This document shows positions 17,337 through 28,380 of a stretch of 64,000 bases of DNA, piece after piece. Every line of letters begins with the position of its first letter. Position 1 is the first letter of the stretch. Made by a program: the position numbers and the translations under genes. The stretch spans positions 744,001 through 808,000 of the forward strand of contig OZ220471.1 in the NCBI GenBank assembly GCA_965115835.1. Reading direction: 5' to 3'. Source of the DNA: Foliamicus sp965115835 (GTDB lineage Bacteria; Pseudomonadota; Gammaproteobacteria; Steroidobacterales; Foliamicaceae). The notes under the pieces were generated by a model. That model was not told the DNA's origin. It saw nothing but the letters and a program-made list of their open reading frames with translations, and did no database searches.

Positions 17337-18722
17337 TCAGGACGCCGCGGCCTGGGCGTCGTCGTCCGCCTTGCGGGCAATCAGCCCGGCGCTCTGCTCT
17401 TCGAGGATCTCCACCAGACCCTGGCTGGAACTCGAAACCACGCTGTGCAGCAGCACCAGGGGAATGGCGACAATCAGGCCCAGTACCGTGGTGATCAGCG
17501 CCTGCGAAATTCCGCCGGCCATCAGCTTGGGGTCGCCCGTTCCGAAAAGCGTCAGCTGCTGGAATGTGATGATCATGCCCACTACCGTGCCCAAGAGACC
17601 CAACAGCGGCGCCACCGCGGCGAATACCTTGATGATGCCCTGATAACGCTCCAGTGCGGGCGCTTCGCGCATGATGGCCTCGTCCAGCTTCAGGGCCAGC
17701 GCATCGAGATTTCCGGAGCGATGCTCCTCATGCACAAGGAAGATCCGCCCCAGCGCGTTGTCGTCGCGCGCCGCCGGGTCGCGCAACTGCGATCGTATGC
17801 GCCGCCCGGCGCCTTGCAACACGAACATTCTCCAAAGGGCGATCAGCAATCCCACGGCGCCCATGCCGATGATCGTGTAGCCCACATAGCCGCCTTGCTG
17901 GATCCGTTCGGCAACATTGGGGGCCTGGATGAGCAATCCAAGCAGTTGCCCCCGGGAGGGATCAATGGCCATTTTCACAATGCCCGAGGACGCTTTCCCG
18001 AGATCCTCCGCCATATTGACGAAGCGACCGGCCGGCTGGCGCGGAAGAATTTGCAGCGCGCCGGTCGCCGGGTTACGGGTGAGGAATGCTCCGTCATGAA
18101 CCAGCACGAAGGAGCCCACGCGAATGACCTCGCCCTGCTTTTTCCGTCCGGACGGATCGGTGATCTCCGCATCGAAACGCGCCACCTGACTGGACTCGGC
18201 CATCTCCTCCAGAAGCGCCAGCTGAATCCGGCGCATGTCTCCCAGGCTGGGCAGTTCGTTGATATCGGACAAATCCGCAAGCTGCTCGACACGCTGCGGG
18301 TACTGGGCGGAAATCAGGGACGATTCCACCATCTCCATGGTGTTACCCACCATGTCCCGGACCACGCCGAACAATTCCCCGAAATTGCCGATGCGGATTT
18401 CCAGCTGCTCCTGTCGGTCCGCCAGATCCGCTTCATTCTGCTCGAAACGCCGGTTCAACGAGACGCTGCGCCTCTCCTCGGCCGCCAACTCCCGCGAAAC
18501 CTCCTCCAGCAGGCGCTGGCGCTCATTGCGCATTTGCCGGAAACGCTCCACTCTCTCCCTGTTGGCCTGCGAACCCTCGCTGGCTTCGAGCCGCACCAGC
18601 TCCAGCAATTCCAGCACCGTGTCTGTCGGCGGCGGGGATTCGGGTTCCTGTGCGGCATCCTGCGCGATGGCCGAACCGGCCAGAAACAGCACTGCGGCCG
18701 CCTGGGGCAGTACGCGCTTCAT
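17337..18722 (-). CDS. TtpC-like large ExbB-family protein
   Basis: A 461-residue MotA/TolQ/ExbB protein with a large periplasmic N-terminal region. Seen: signal peptide to about residue 20 (FLAGSAIAQ), a charged coiled-coil-like stretch (about 40-110), a mixed periplasmic domain, one membrane helix (about 270-295), then the ExbB core with LLGLLGTVVGMIITFQ and ITTVLGLIVAIPLVLL. This is the layout of TtpC, which Vibrio TonB2 systems need in addition to ExbB2/ExbD2. Start ATG 18722 overlaps the DUF3450 stop (ATGA). Probably bridges the inner-membrane motor to the periplasm. Confidence 0.9.
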   Translation of the reverse strand: MKRVLPQAAAVLFLAGSAIAQDAAQEPESPPPTDTVLELLELVRLEASEGSQANRERVERFRQMRNERQRLLEEVSRELAAEERRSVSLNRRFEQNEADLADRQEQLEIRIGNFGELFGVVRDMVGNTMEMVESSLISAQYPQRVEQLADLSDINELPSLGDMRRIQLALLEEMAESSQVARFDAEITDPSGRKKQGEVIRVGSFVLVHDGAFLTRNPATGALQILPRQPAGRFVNMAEDLGKASSGIVKMAIDPSRGQLLGLLIQAPNVAERIQQGGYVGYTIIGMGAVGLLIALWRMFVLQGAGRRIRSQLRDPAARDDNALGRIFLVHEEHRSGNLDALALKLDEAIMREAPALERYQGIIKVFAAVAPLLGLLGTVVGMIITFQQLTLFGTGDPKLMAGGISQALITTVLGLIVAIPLVLLHSVVSSSSQGLVEILEEQSAGLIARKADDDAQAAAS

Positions 18723-19513
18723 GGCTGCTCTCCCTCCGGCGCCGCAACCGGGATGACCAGAAGATCCGGCGGCGCGAGCTTTTGCGCCATGCGGATGCCC
18801 TGCATGATCGGCCCGCGATAGCTGTTGTCCAGGGGACGCCATTCCCGCGCCCTGTTGTCCCAGTAGCCCGTCTGCTCCCGGTCCGGGGTCTGGTAGGCCA
18901 GCAGCACCCGTCCCACGCTGAGAAAATTCACGTTTCGGGAAACCCCGTCAATTTCCAGATCGCCCAAATAGGAAACCATGTTCCTGCCCACGGAAGTTTC
19001 CCCGATGTAGGCGCCCATGATGTTCCTGTACTTTTCCGCGATGCTCACGTCGCTGCGGTCCATCAGTTCGCGCAGCCCCGCAACCATTTGTCGCCGAACC
19101 TTGATCCCGAAGGGCACATCCAGATTCACGAAACGGTCCAGATCCTCGACCATGTCCATGAGAAGAGGCACAATCCCCTGCTCCAGGTCGCCGAATTCGT
19201 CGATCTGGCGAGCAAGCGAAGCCTTCTCGCGTTCCTGATCGTCGATGATGCGCTGGAGATTGTCGTTGTAGCGCCGGATCCGGTCGAGTTCCTGAAGACG
19301 GACGCGGTATTCGCCTATGGCTTCCTGGGTGGCGTCGGCAAGACCGTCGATTTCGACCTGCGCCTGACGGTCGGCAGCTGTGGCGCCCTGTTGCAGCGCC
19401 AGCATTTCGTTGACGCGCTGATCCGCCATCGCAACACCGGCGCACAGCAAGAGCCCCGATGCCAGCGCTACAATGGAGGATGCTCCGATGCTTTTCAATG
19501 CTGATTGATGCAT
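18719..19513 (-). CDS. DUF3450 periplasmic coiled-coil protein
   Basis: First gene of the TonB operon, 264 residues. A signal peptide (cut near AGVAMA, about residue 30) is followed by a long coiled coil (about 40-115, with LQELDRIRRYNDNLQRIIDD as a typical heptad stretch) and then the conserved DUF3450 part with FVNLDVPFG, RRQMVAGLRELMD and GVSRNVNFLSVGRVLLAYQT. DUF3450 proteins occur almost only beside TtpC/ExbB/ExbD/TonB genes, and are thought to work with TtpC in the periplasm. An AGGGG lies five bases before the ATG. Divergent from the thiolase gene over a 79-base AT-rich gap. Confidence 0.9.
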   Translation of the reverse strand: MHQSALKSIGASSIVALASGLLLCAGVAMADQRVNEMLALQQGATAADRQAQVEIDGLADATQEAIGEYRVRLQELDRIRRYNDNLQRIIDDQEREKASLARQIDEFGDLEQGIVPLLMDMVEDLDRFVNLDVPFGIKVRRQMVAGLRELMDRSDVSIAEKYRNIMGAYIGETSVGRNMVSYLGDLEIDGVSRNVNFLSVGRVLLAYQTPDREQTGYWDNRAREWRPLDNSYRGPIMQGIRMAQKLAPPDLLVIPVAAPEGEQP

Positions 19514-19592
19514 GTTACCCCTACCCTATCTCCCTGATGTCAAAATAACATAAAACAACTACGGTTGCGCGGCGAACCGCTACTTCGCACCC

Positions 19593-20774
19593 ATGAAACA
19601 AACACACCCACCCACCGTTATCGCCGCTGCGCGGCGCACTCCGATAGGATCCATGCTGGGCGTCCTGGCCCCGATCCCCGCCACCGAGCTGGGCAGCGCC
19701 GCCATTCGAGCCTGCGTTGATGACGCTGGCCGCCAGCCGCCAGAAATCGGCGAAGTGCTGATGGGTTGCGTGTTGCCGGCAGGCCTGGGACAGGCCCCGG
19801 CCCGTCAGGCGGCGCTGGGCGCCGGCATGGACATGGGCACGCCATGCGCGACCATCGGCAAGGTATGCGGTTCGGGCCTTTTTTCGGTCATGCTGGCGCA
19901 TGACCGGATTCTTGCGAATCCGGACCTGATGATCGTGGCCGGGGGCATGGAGTCGATGTCCAACGCCCCGTACCTGGTCGAGAAGGCGCGTAGCGGACTG
20001 CGCATGGGCCACAAGGCGCTCCGGGATCACATGTTTCTGGACGGTCTGCAAAATCCCCATGACGGGGAGATGATGGGTCACTTTGCCGAGCAGACCGCGC
20101 GCCGCTACGGCTTTACCCGACAGCAGCAGGACGACTTCGCAATCGAATCGGTACGCCGCGCGCGGCAATCGGCAGCCGCGTTCTCGAAGGAAATAGCGCC
20201 ATTGCAGTACCAGCGCCGCGGCGCAACGGTCGAGGTGCGCGAGGACGAGGAGCCGGGGCGCTGCAACCCGGACCGGATTCCGTCCATGCGCCCGGCGTTC
20301 GCGCCCGACGGCACAGTGACGGCTGCCTCCAGTTCATCGATATCCGACGGCGCGGCGGCTCTGCTTCTGCTGAGCGCAACGCGAGCCCGCGAGCTCGGCG
20401 TGCAACCCCTGGCGCGCGTCGTGGCCCACGCCACGCACGCGCAGACGCCGGAATGGTTCACGACGGCGCCCGGGCCGGCAATTGCAAGATGTCTGGACAG
20501 GGCGGGCTGGAAAAGCAGCGACATCGACCTCTTCGAGATCAACGAAGCCTTTGCCTGCGTCACGATGGCCGCGATCAGGGACCTGGACTTGCCGCCCGAC
20601 AGGGTGAATGCTCGGGGCGGAGCCTGCGCGCTGGGCCACCCGATAGGCGCCAGCGGGGCCCGGATCCTCGTCACGCTGATCCACGCCCTGCGGGATCGCG
20701 GCGGCGGACGGGGCGTGGCCGCCTTGTGCATTGGCGGCGGCGAGGCTGTGGCCACCGCGATCGAGGTCCCCTGA
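19593..20774 (+). CDS. Acetyl-CoA C-acyltransferase (thiolase)
   Basis: Degradative/biosynthetic thiolase of 393 residues that splits acetoacetyl-CoA (or a longer 3-ketoacyl-CoA) to acetyl-CoA, or runs in reverse. The acyl-accepting cysteine is in GKVCGSGL (near residue 91). The C-terminal pair GHPIGASGAR and CIGGGEA supplies the catalytic His and Cys, and NEAFA is present. The length and N-terminus fit acetoacetyl-CoA thiolase. The nearby acetoacetyl-CoA synthetase supports acetoacetyl-CoA as the substrate. No good Shine-Dalgarno is seen before ATG 19593. Confidence 0.92.
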   Translation: MKQTHPPTVIAAARRTPIGSMLGVLAPIPATELGSAAIRACVDDAGRQPPEIGEVLMGCVLPAGLGQAPARQAALGAGMDMGTPCATIGKVCGSGLFSVMLAHDRILANPDLMIVAGGMESMSNAPYLVEKARSGLRMGHKALRDHMFLDGLQNPHDGEMMGHFAEQTARRYGFTRQQQDDFAIESVRRARQSAAAFSKEIAPLQYQRRGATVEVREDEEPGRCNPDRIPSMRPAFAPDGTVTAASSSSISDGAAALLLLSATRARELGVQPLARVVAHATHAQTPEWFTTAPGPAIARCLDRAGWKSSDIDLFEINEAFACVTMAAIRDLDLPPDRVNARGGACALGHPIGASGARILVTLIHALRDRGGGRGVAALCIGGGEAVATAIEVP

Positions 20775-20775
20775 T

Positions 20776-20797
20776 CGCCCGGGCAGCGCTCCGGGCG
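20776..20797. terminator. GC hairpin between convergent thiolase and ETF-QO genes
   Basis: Perfect 7-bp stem CGCCCGG/CCGGGCG with an 8-base loop, starting directly behind the thiolase stop and facing the ETF-QO end. There is no T-run on either strand, so it would be an unusual terminator. Confidence 0.4.
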
Positions 20798-20813
20798 CGT
20801 CCGGCCGGCAGCG

Positions 20814-22460
20814 CTACATTTCGGAATAGTTGGGGCCGCCGCCGCCCTCGGGCGTGACCCAATCGATGTTCTGCGCGGGATCCTTGATGTCGCAGGTCTT
20901 GCAATGAATGCAATTGGGGGCGTTGATCACGAAGCGAGGCTCCCCGTCCTCACGCGCCACTTCGTAGACCGCTGCCGGGCAATAGCGTTGCGCCGGTTCA
21001 TCGAAGCGGGGCAGGTTGTCGCGGATTGGAATTGCGGAATCCGCAAGCGTCAGATGGCAGGGCTGGTCCTCTTCGTGGTGGGTGGACGACAGGTATACGG
21101 ACGACAGGCGGTCGAAGCTCAGCTTGCCGTCCGGCTTCGGGTAGTCGATCCGGCGTGATCCGGAGGCCGGACGCAAGGCGGCGTGATCCGGCTCCCGGTT
21201 GCGCAGCGTAAGCGGAAGCCGGCCGCGAAATACGTTCTGGTCCAGCCAGATGAACGCCGAACCCCCAAGCAGACCGAACTTGTGCTGGGCCGGGCCGAAG
21301 TTGCGCGCCTTCCACAGCTCCTCACGCACCCAGGATCGCTGTACCGCTTGTTCGTAGTTTTCCAGAACTGCGGGGGGGTCGCCGCCGGCGAGGGCCTCGA
21401 ATACCGATTCCGCCGCCAGCATGCCGGTCTTCATGGCGGTGTGGCTGCCCTTGATCTTGGCGCCATTGAGAAAACCGGCCTCGCATCCTGCCAGCAAGCC
21501 GCCGGGGCATACCAGTCCGGGCAGCGATTGCAGGCCTCCCTTGTTGACGGCTCGCGCGCCCCAGGCAATGCGTTCCCCGCCCTCGATGACTTCCCGGATT
21601 CGCGGGTGATGCTTCCAGCGCTGAAACTCCGCAAAGGGGTCCAGGTGCGGATTGCTGTAGTTCAGGGCCACGATAAACCCGAGATGGATTTGCCCCCCGT
21701 GCGCGTGGTACAGGAATCCGCCGCCCTCGGTGGCAGGGGAGAGTGGCCAGCCGAGCGTGTGGACCACGGCCCCGGGAGTGTGCCGCCCCTCCGGCGCCCG
21801 CCAGACCTCCTTGAGGCCGATGCCGTAGTGCTGGGGATCGCAGTTCTTCGTGAGCTCGAAGCGCTTCATCAGCTCCTTGCCCAGGCTGCCGCGACAACCC
21901 TCCGCGAATATCGTGTACGGGGCGCGCAACTCGATTCCGGGGTCGTAGCCCGGTTTCTCCACACCCTCCCCGGAGCGGCCCATTTCGCCCGTCGCCACCC
22001 CGGCGACCTGACCGTTCTCGTAGAGGATTTCGGAGGCCGGGAAGCCGGGGAACACGTTGACGCCCAGGGCCAGGGCCTGCTCGCCAAGCCAGCGACAGAG
22101 GGCGCCCAGGCTGACGATGAAGTTGCCGTGATTGCGCATCGGATAAGGGATGAACGGCCCCGGCAGCTTCAGCGAACGTCGGGGCGAGAGCAGCCAATGG
22201 AAGTCGTCGCTGCGGACCGGCGTGGCCGGCGGAGCGCCTGATCCGCTCCAGCCGGGGAGCAGCTCGTCGAGGGCGCGGGACTCGATCACTGCGCCGGAGA
22301 CGATGTGCGCGCCGATTTCCGCGCCCTTCTCCAGCAGGCAGATATTCAGGTCGCGCCGGTTCGCCCGGGCGAGCTGGGCCAGACGAATCGACGCCGCAAG
22401 ACCGCAGGGGCCGCCACCCACCACGATCACGTCGAATTCCATGCTTTCGCGGTTGCGCAT
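20814..22460 (-). CDS. Electron transfer flavoprotein:ubiquinone oxidoreductase
   Basis: Inner-membrane-associated flavoprotein that passes electrons from ETF, loaded by acyl-CoA and amino-acid dehydrogenases, to ubiquinone. The FAD-binding start MEFDVIVVGGGPCGL is intact. The middle has the conserved GVATGEMG and ELRAPYTIFAEGCRGSLGK blocks, and the C-terminus carries the 4Fe-4S motif NCIHCKTCDIKDP. I chose ATG 22460 (MRNRESMEFD), which fits the family start; TTG 22502 and ATG 22442 are alternatives. The 548 residues are normal. ETF subunits are not in the window. Fits a context of acyl-CoA breakdown. Confidence 0.95.
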   Translation of the reverse strand: MRNRESMEFDVIVVGGGPCGLAASIRLAQLARANRRDLNICLLEKGAEIGAHIVSGAVIESRALDELLPGWSGSGAPPATPVRSDDFHWLLSPRRSLKLPGPFIPYPMRNHGNFIVSLGALCRWLGEQALALGVNVFPGFPASEILYENGQVAGVATGEMGRSGEGVEKPGYDPGIELRAPYTIFAEGCRGSLGKELMKRFELTKNCDPQHYGIGLKEVWRAPEGRHTPGAVVHTLGWPLSPATEGGGFLYHAHGGQIHLGFIVALNYSNPHLDPFAEFQRWKHHPRIREVIEGGERIAWGARAVNKGGLQSLPGLVCPGGLLAGCEAGFLNGAKIKGSHTAMKTGMLAAESVFEALAGGDPPAVLENYEQAVQRSWVREELWKARNFGPAQHKFGLLGGSAFIWLDQNVFRGRLPLTLRNREPDHAALRPASGSRRIDYPKPDGKLSFDRLSSVYLSSTHHEEDQPCHLTLADSAIPIRDNLPRFDEPAQRYCPAAVYEVAREDGEPRFVINAPNCIHCKTCDIKDPAQNIDWVTPEGGGGPNYSEM

Positions 22461-22543
22461 CGCGCGGGCAGTGTACACAAGGCTTGCGGGGAGCGTGGCC
22501 AAGCCTGCATGCTATTATCATCCGCTGTTTCATGGGTCGTCTT

Positions 22544-22556
22544 GTACTGTCAGTAC
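22544..22556. promoter_or_regulatory. Inverted repeat in the leader of the TonB-dependent receptor gene
   Basis: GTACTG-T-CAGTAC, a perfect 6+1+6 palindrome 15 bases before the receptor ATG and just before its GGGGAGGA site. The one-base centre is too tight for an RNA hairpin of that size, so a protein-binding operator is the likelier reading. A TATTAT at 22513-22518 could be the -10. Confidence 0.35.
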
Positions 22557-22571
22557 GGGGAGGAAGACTGA

Positions 22572-25085
22572 ATGGAGTTGACCAAGGCTTGTCGCCGTCT
22601 GGGCGCCGTGATTCTCGCGCTTGCGCTCGGCTTTTCGCCGGGAGCGTTCGCGCAGGAACTGGAGGAAATCATCGTCACGGCGCGCAAGCGCGACGAATCG
22701 CTGCTGGACGCGCCACTTTCGATCACGGTGTTTACCGCGGAGGATCTGAGTCGTGCGGGGCTGGAAACCCTGGGCGACATCTCCATGCAGACGACAGGAT
22801 TGTCGTTCCAGGACAACATAGCCAGCAACCGCCCCGGACGGCAGAACACGGTAATTCGCTTCCGGGGCATGTCCCCGCCGCGGGGTTCTCCCCACCAGCA
22901 ATTGGCCGGCCTGTTTATCGATGGCGTGTACGTGACCGGAGGCTCGCAGTCCATCCCCATGCTCGATGTGGAGCGTGTCGAGGTCATCAAGGGCCCGCAG
23001 TCCGCATTCTTCGGCCGTAACACGTTCTCGGGCGCCATCAACTACGTCACCCGCAATCCGAGCCTGACGGAATTCGGCGGCAAGGTGCGGGCATCGACAG
23101 GCCGGTTCGACCAGACCAGCATCGGCGCCAGTATCGGCGGCCCCCTGGTGGAAAACCGGCTCGGCTGGCAGCTCGGGTTGAGCCACTACAACAAGGGCGC
23201 GATGTATATTGCCAGTGACGGGGGGGGGCTGGGCGAAGAGTCCTCGCAGTCCGCCAGCCTGACCCTGTTCGCAACGCCGAGCGACAACCTCAGCGGCCGC
23301 TTGCGTCTCTTCTACCATGAAGACGACGACGGTCCTCCGGCGATCGCTTACCTGCCGGGGTCCGCCTGGGACACCTGTACCGGGACCTCGATCCGCCGGC
23401 CGGACGACAACGGCAACATGGCGACGCTCAACCCCAGGCAATACATCTGCGGCCGCATACCGCTTCCCGGCCAACCCGGAGCGCCGAATGTCTCCGTGAA
23501 CACATCGCTGTACCCGGCAATCCTGACGCGCATTACCCACCCCGAACGCTGCCCGGAGGACTGCTCCAACTGGCTGGTCGAGAATCTGGTTGACAAGACC
23601 ACGCTCGATGGCGTGCCGGCGCGCCGCACCATGGGCATGAGCCGCGAGATCCTGCGCTCCAGTCTGGAACTCGATTACGGGTTTGCCAACGGGATGGCGC
23701 TCGCCTTCAAGGCCTCGTACAACGACCACGGGGTGAACTGGATTCGCGATTTCGACATGACCGATTTCGAGTCTTTCTGGACCTCCGACCCGCAGAGAAA
23801 CGAAGACCGGGGTGTAGAGCTGCGCCTCGCCTCCTCGCCTGACAGTCGCATCGGCTGGCTGGTCGGCGCCAGCTGGTTCAAGCAGGAAATCGCCCTGTCG
23901 GGAGTGGGCGGCGATGTGGTGGTGGCCTGCTTTTTCCCGGAAGCCGCCGGGTGCTTTGGTCCGCTGTCCGTAACCCTGCCCCCCACCCAGGGCGAAACGG
24001 CGAAGACACGCGGCGTGTTTGCCGCGGCCACCGTTCCGCTGGGGCCGCAGTTCACGCTGGATCTCGAGGCGCGCTACATGGCTGACCAGCGGATTACCGC
24101 GGGGATCGGCGCGGATTACAACGAACTCATTCCGCGCGTCATCCTGCGCTGGCAGCCGAATGACAACACCAACCTCTACGCCAGCTACTCGCGCGGGGTG
24201 CTTCCCGGCGTCCTGAATACCAACCTGATCAACGCCTCGCGCGAGGCGTTCAGGGAGCCGTATGTGGACCGCGATACGGGCCGGCCCAGCACGGAGTCCG
24301 AGTACGACCAGATCCGGCGCAAGGCTCCGGAGGCCGGAGAGTCCACCCCGACGCAGGAACTGGACGCACTCGAGGCAGGCGTCAAGATTTCCCTTGCGGG
24401 CGGGCGCGGCCAGATCAACGCAGCGGCCTACTACTACAAGTGGACAGCGCAGTTGTTCAGCAACTTCGTGGTCTATTACCAGGACGATCCGGACCCCGCC
24501 ATGCGCGATGGCGTGGCAGGGCCGCAGCAGCAACCGCGTACGCTGGAATTCAATTTCCCGGGCGACTCGAAACTCTGGGGAGTGGAGCTGGAGAGTTCCT
24601 GGGCCCTGGACGACAACTGGTCCGTTGCCGCCAACGTGGCGTGGCAGGACAACGAATACACGACCTTTGCGGCGACCTTCGTTCAGGACATTACCGGCAG
24701 CCGCAACCTGACGGGCAATCAGTCGGGGCGCTATCCCGAACTGATGGGCAACCTTGTCCTCGGCTACACCGACACGCTGACGGCCGATTGGGACTTTTTC
24801 TCGCGCATCGACTCCATGTACTACGGAAAGACCTGGGCCGGCGACGGCGGCAACCTTGCCCGGCTGGACGGCTACTGGATGACCAATCTGCGCGCCGGTG
24901 TCGAGCGCGACAACCTGCGCGTGGAGCTGTTCGTGAACAACGCCCTGGAGCAGGACACCTGGGTGGGCGCCGTTCGGTACACCGACTTCACGAAGTTCAC
25001 CGGCTTCGTGTTCAACATCCACGGCCTGATGCTGGCGCCGCAGGATCTGCGCACAATCGGCGTGCAGCTGGACTGGAGCTTCTGA
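22572..25085 (+). CDS. TonB-dependent outer-membrane receptor
   Basis: 837-residue outer-membrane beta-barrel that imports a ligand using TonB energy. Signal peptide ends near AFA (residue 27). The TonB box is EEIIVTA (about 31-37), the plug follows with PLSITVFTAEDL, VIRFRGMSP, LFIDGVYV, RVEVIKGPQSAFFGRN and GAINYVT, then the barrel to the terminal aromatic GVQLDWSF. A GGAGGA site lies before ATG. Substrate is not evident: it lacks obvious siderophore or cobalamin signatures, and the plug is of the CirA/FecA-like type also used for sugars, lipids and aromatics. The TonB operon 3 kb away is a candidate energy source. Confidence 0.95.
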   Translation: MELTKACRRLGAVILALALGFSPGAFAQELEEIIVTARKRDESLLDAPLSITVFTAEDLSRAGLETLGDISMQTTGLSFQDNIASNRPGRQNTVIRFRGMSPPRGSPHQQLAGLFIDGVYVTGGSQSIPMLDVERVEVIKGPQSAFFGRNTFSGAINYVTRNPSLTEFGGKVRASTGRFDQTSIGASIGGPLVENRLGWQLGLSHYNKGAMYIASDGGGLGEESSQSASLTLFATPSDNLSGRLRLFYHEDDDGPPAIAYLPGSAWDTCTGTSIRRPDDNGNMATLNPRQYICGRIPLPGQPGAPNVSVNTSLYPAILTRITHPERCPEDCSNWLVENLVDKTTLDGVPARRTMGMSREILRSSLELDYGFANGMALAFKASYNDHGVNWIRDFDMTDFESFWTSDPQRNEDRGVELRLASSPDSRIGWLVGASWFKQEIALSGVGGDVVVACFFPEAAGCFGPLSVTLPPTQGETAKTRGVFAAATVPLGPQFTLDLEARYMADQRITAGIGADYNELIPRVILRWQPNDNTNLYASYSRGVLPGVLNTNLINASREAFREPYVDRDTGRPSTESEYDQIRRKAPEAGESTPTQELDALEAGVKISLAGGRGQINAAAYYYKWTAQLFSNFVVYYQDDPDPAMRDGVAGPQQQPRTLEFNFPGDSKLWGVELESSWALDDNWSVAANVAWQDNEYTTFAATFVQDITGSRNLTGNQSGRYPELMGNLVLGYTDTLTADWDFFSRIDSMYYGKTWAGDGGNLARLDGYWMTNLRAGVERDNLRVELFVNNALEQDTWVGAVRYTDFTKFTGFVFNIHGLMLAPQDLRTIGVQLDWSF

Positions 25086-25206
25086 TCGACAAGGCCCCGC
25101 GGGAGCCCTGGCGCTTCCCCGGGAGCCGCAAGAGCCATGCAGGGTCGGGGGAAGGAGAAAAGCCCGCCCTCTCCCGGCCGGGGCGCTCCGGGACGGTAAC
25201 GGCGCC

Positions 25207-27128
<1,922 letters not shown>

Positions 27129-27132
<4 letters not shown>

Positions 27133-27872
27133 AGACGGCAAGGATTGAAGCAGACGGCGAAGCGCATGTGGTGCAAGTGGGCGCGGGCGGCAGTTTCCGC
27201 GACCTTGCGGGCCGGACGCTGGCGCCGGACGAGTGGCGCTGGCTGCCGCCGCCGCATACCGTGATCTATGGTCTGGCCCTCAACTTCGCCGACCATGCGC
27301 GCGAACTGAAGTTCGCGAAACTGCCCGAAGAACCCATTCCATTCATCAAGAATCCTTCATCGGTGGTGGGGCACCAGGCCCCTGTGGTACGTCCGGCAGG
27401 GGTTCGGTACATGCATTACGAAGGAGAGCTCGGCGTGGTGATCGGGCGCGCCGCGCGCCGGGTCGGACGGGACCAGGCGATGGACTGCGTATCCGGCTAC
27501 ACGATCTGCAACGACTTCACAGTACGCGACTTTGTGGGCAATTTCTATCGCCCGCCCATCAAGGCCAAGGGTTTCGATACCTTCGGTCCGGTGGGCCCGT
27601 GGATCGTGGATGCCGCCGAGGTCCCCAACCCGCATGAACTTTCCATTCGGACGCTCGTGAATGGAGAACTGAGACAGGACGGCAACACGCGCGACCTGAT
27701 TTTCGACATTCCCGCACTGATCGAATGGTTTTCCCGGTTCATGACCCTGGCGCCCGGCGCCATCATCTCCACGGGCACTCCCTGTGGACTGTCGGACATT
27801 CAGCCGGGGGATACGGTGGAGGTGAGTATTGACGGCATTGGCAGCCTGATCAATCCGATTGTGGGCGAATAG
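27129..27872 (+). CDS. Fumarylacetoacetate hydrolase family protein, HpaG-like
   Basis: 247 residues of the FAH fold. The C-terminal catalytic part has the metal-ligand glutamates in HYEGELGVVIG (near 97), then SGYTICNDFTVRDF, KGFDTFGPVGPWIV and STGTPCG. It most resembles the isomerase/decarboxylase or acylpyruvate-hydrolase branch (HpaG type) that handles ring-cleavage products, rather than the longer eukaryotic-style fumarylacetoacetase. Exact substrate is open. Coupled by ATGA to acetoacetyl-CoA synthetase, which suggests that its product or a nearby product is acetoacetate. Confidence 0.88.
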
Positions 27873-27924
27873 CCGGCCTGCAATGCCGGCTGCGCGAGAG
27901 CCAGGAATCCGCATGGCCGGCGAT

Positions 27925-28380
27925 TCATGCAATCAGCATCCTGACCGCAAGGAGAGTCATCCCCGAAATGGCCCCGGCAACCAGATCATCCAGGAGGATC
28001 GCCAGGCCTTCGGGCTGGCATCTTTCCATCCGGTTCACCGGCCAGGGCTTGGCGATGTCCAGAACCCGGAACAGGACAAGGGCCGCCCCGGCCCACCACC
28101 ACGAGGGTTTCAGGAACAACAGCGCCAGATACATGCCCAGGATCTCGTCGAGGACCACGAAGGACGGGTCGCGCTCTCCTGCCTTTCGTGCGCAGGCGCC
28201 ACAGACCCGGGCAGCCGGTACGACTGCGAGCGCCAGCAGCAGAACCTGAAGCGGCAGTCCCAGGGGCAGCGTCAGCCACCAGAGAGTCATGCCCCCCAAG
28301 CTTCCCCAGGTGCCGGGCGCCGCCGGCAGAAAGCCCAGGCCCAGGCCGGAACCGGCCCATCGAAGCGCCCGGCCGGTCAC
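27925..28380 (-). CDS. pgpA: Phosphatidylglycerophosphatase A
   Basis: Inner-membrane phosphatase that dephosphorylates phosphatidylglycerophosphate to phosphatidylglycerol. The 151 residues show GLGFLPAAPGTWGS near the start, the catalytic block DPSFVVLDEILGM and DIAKPWPV, followed by LLDDLVAG, plus about four hydrophobic segments. Start GTG 28380 overlaps the thiL stop by GTGA, as thiL-pgpA pairs do in many gammaproteobacteria. Confidence 0.93.
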   Translation of the reverse strand: MTGRALRWAGSGLGLGFLPAAPGTWGSLGGMTLWWLTLPLGLPLQVLLLALAVVPAARVCGACARKAGERDPSFVVLDEILGMYLALLFLKPSWWWAGAALVLFRVLDIAKPWPVNRMERCQPEGLAILLDDLVAGAISGMTLLAVRMLIA

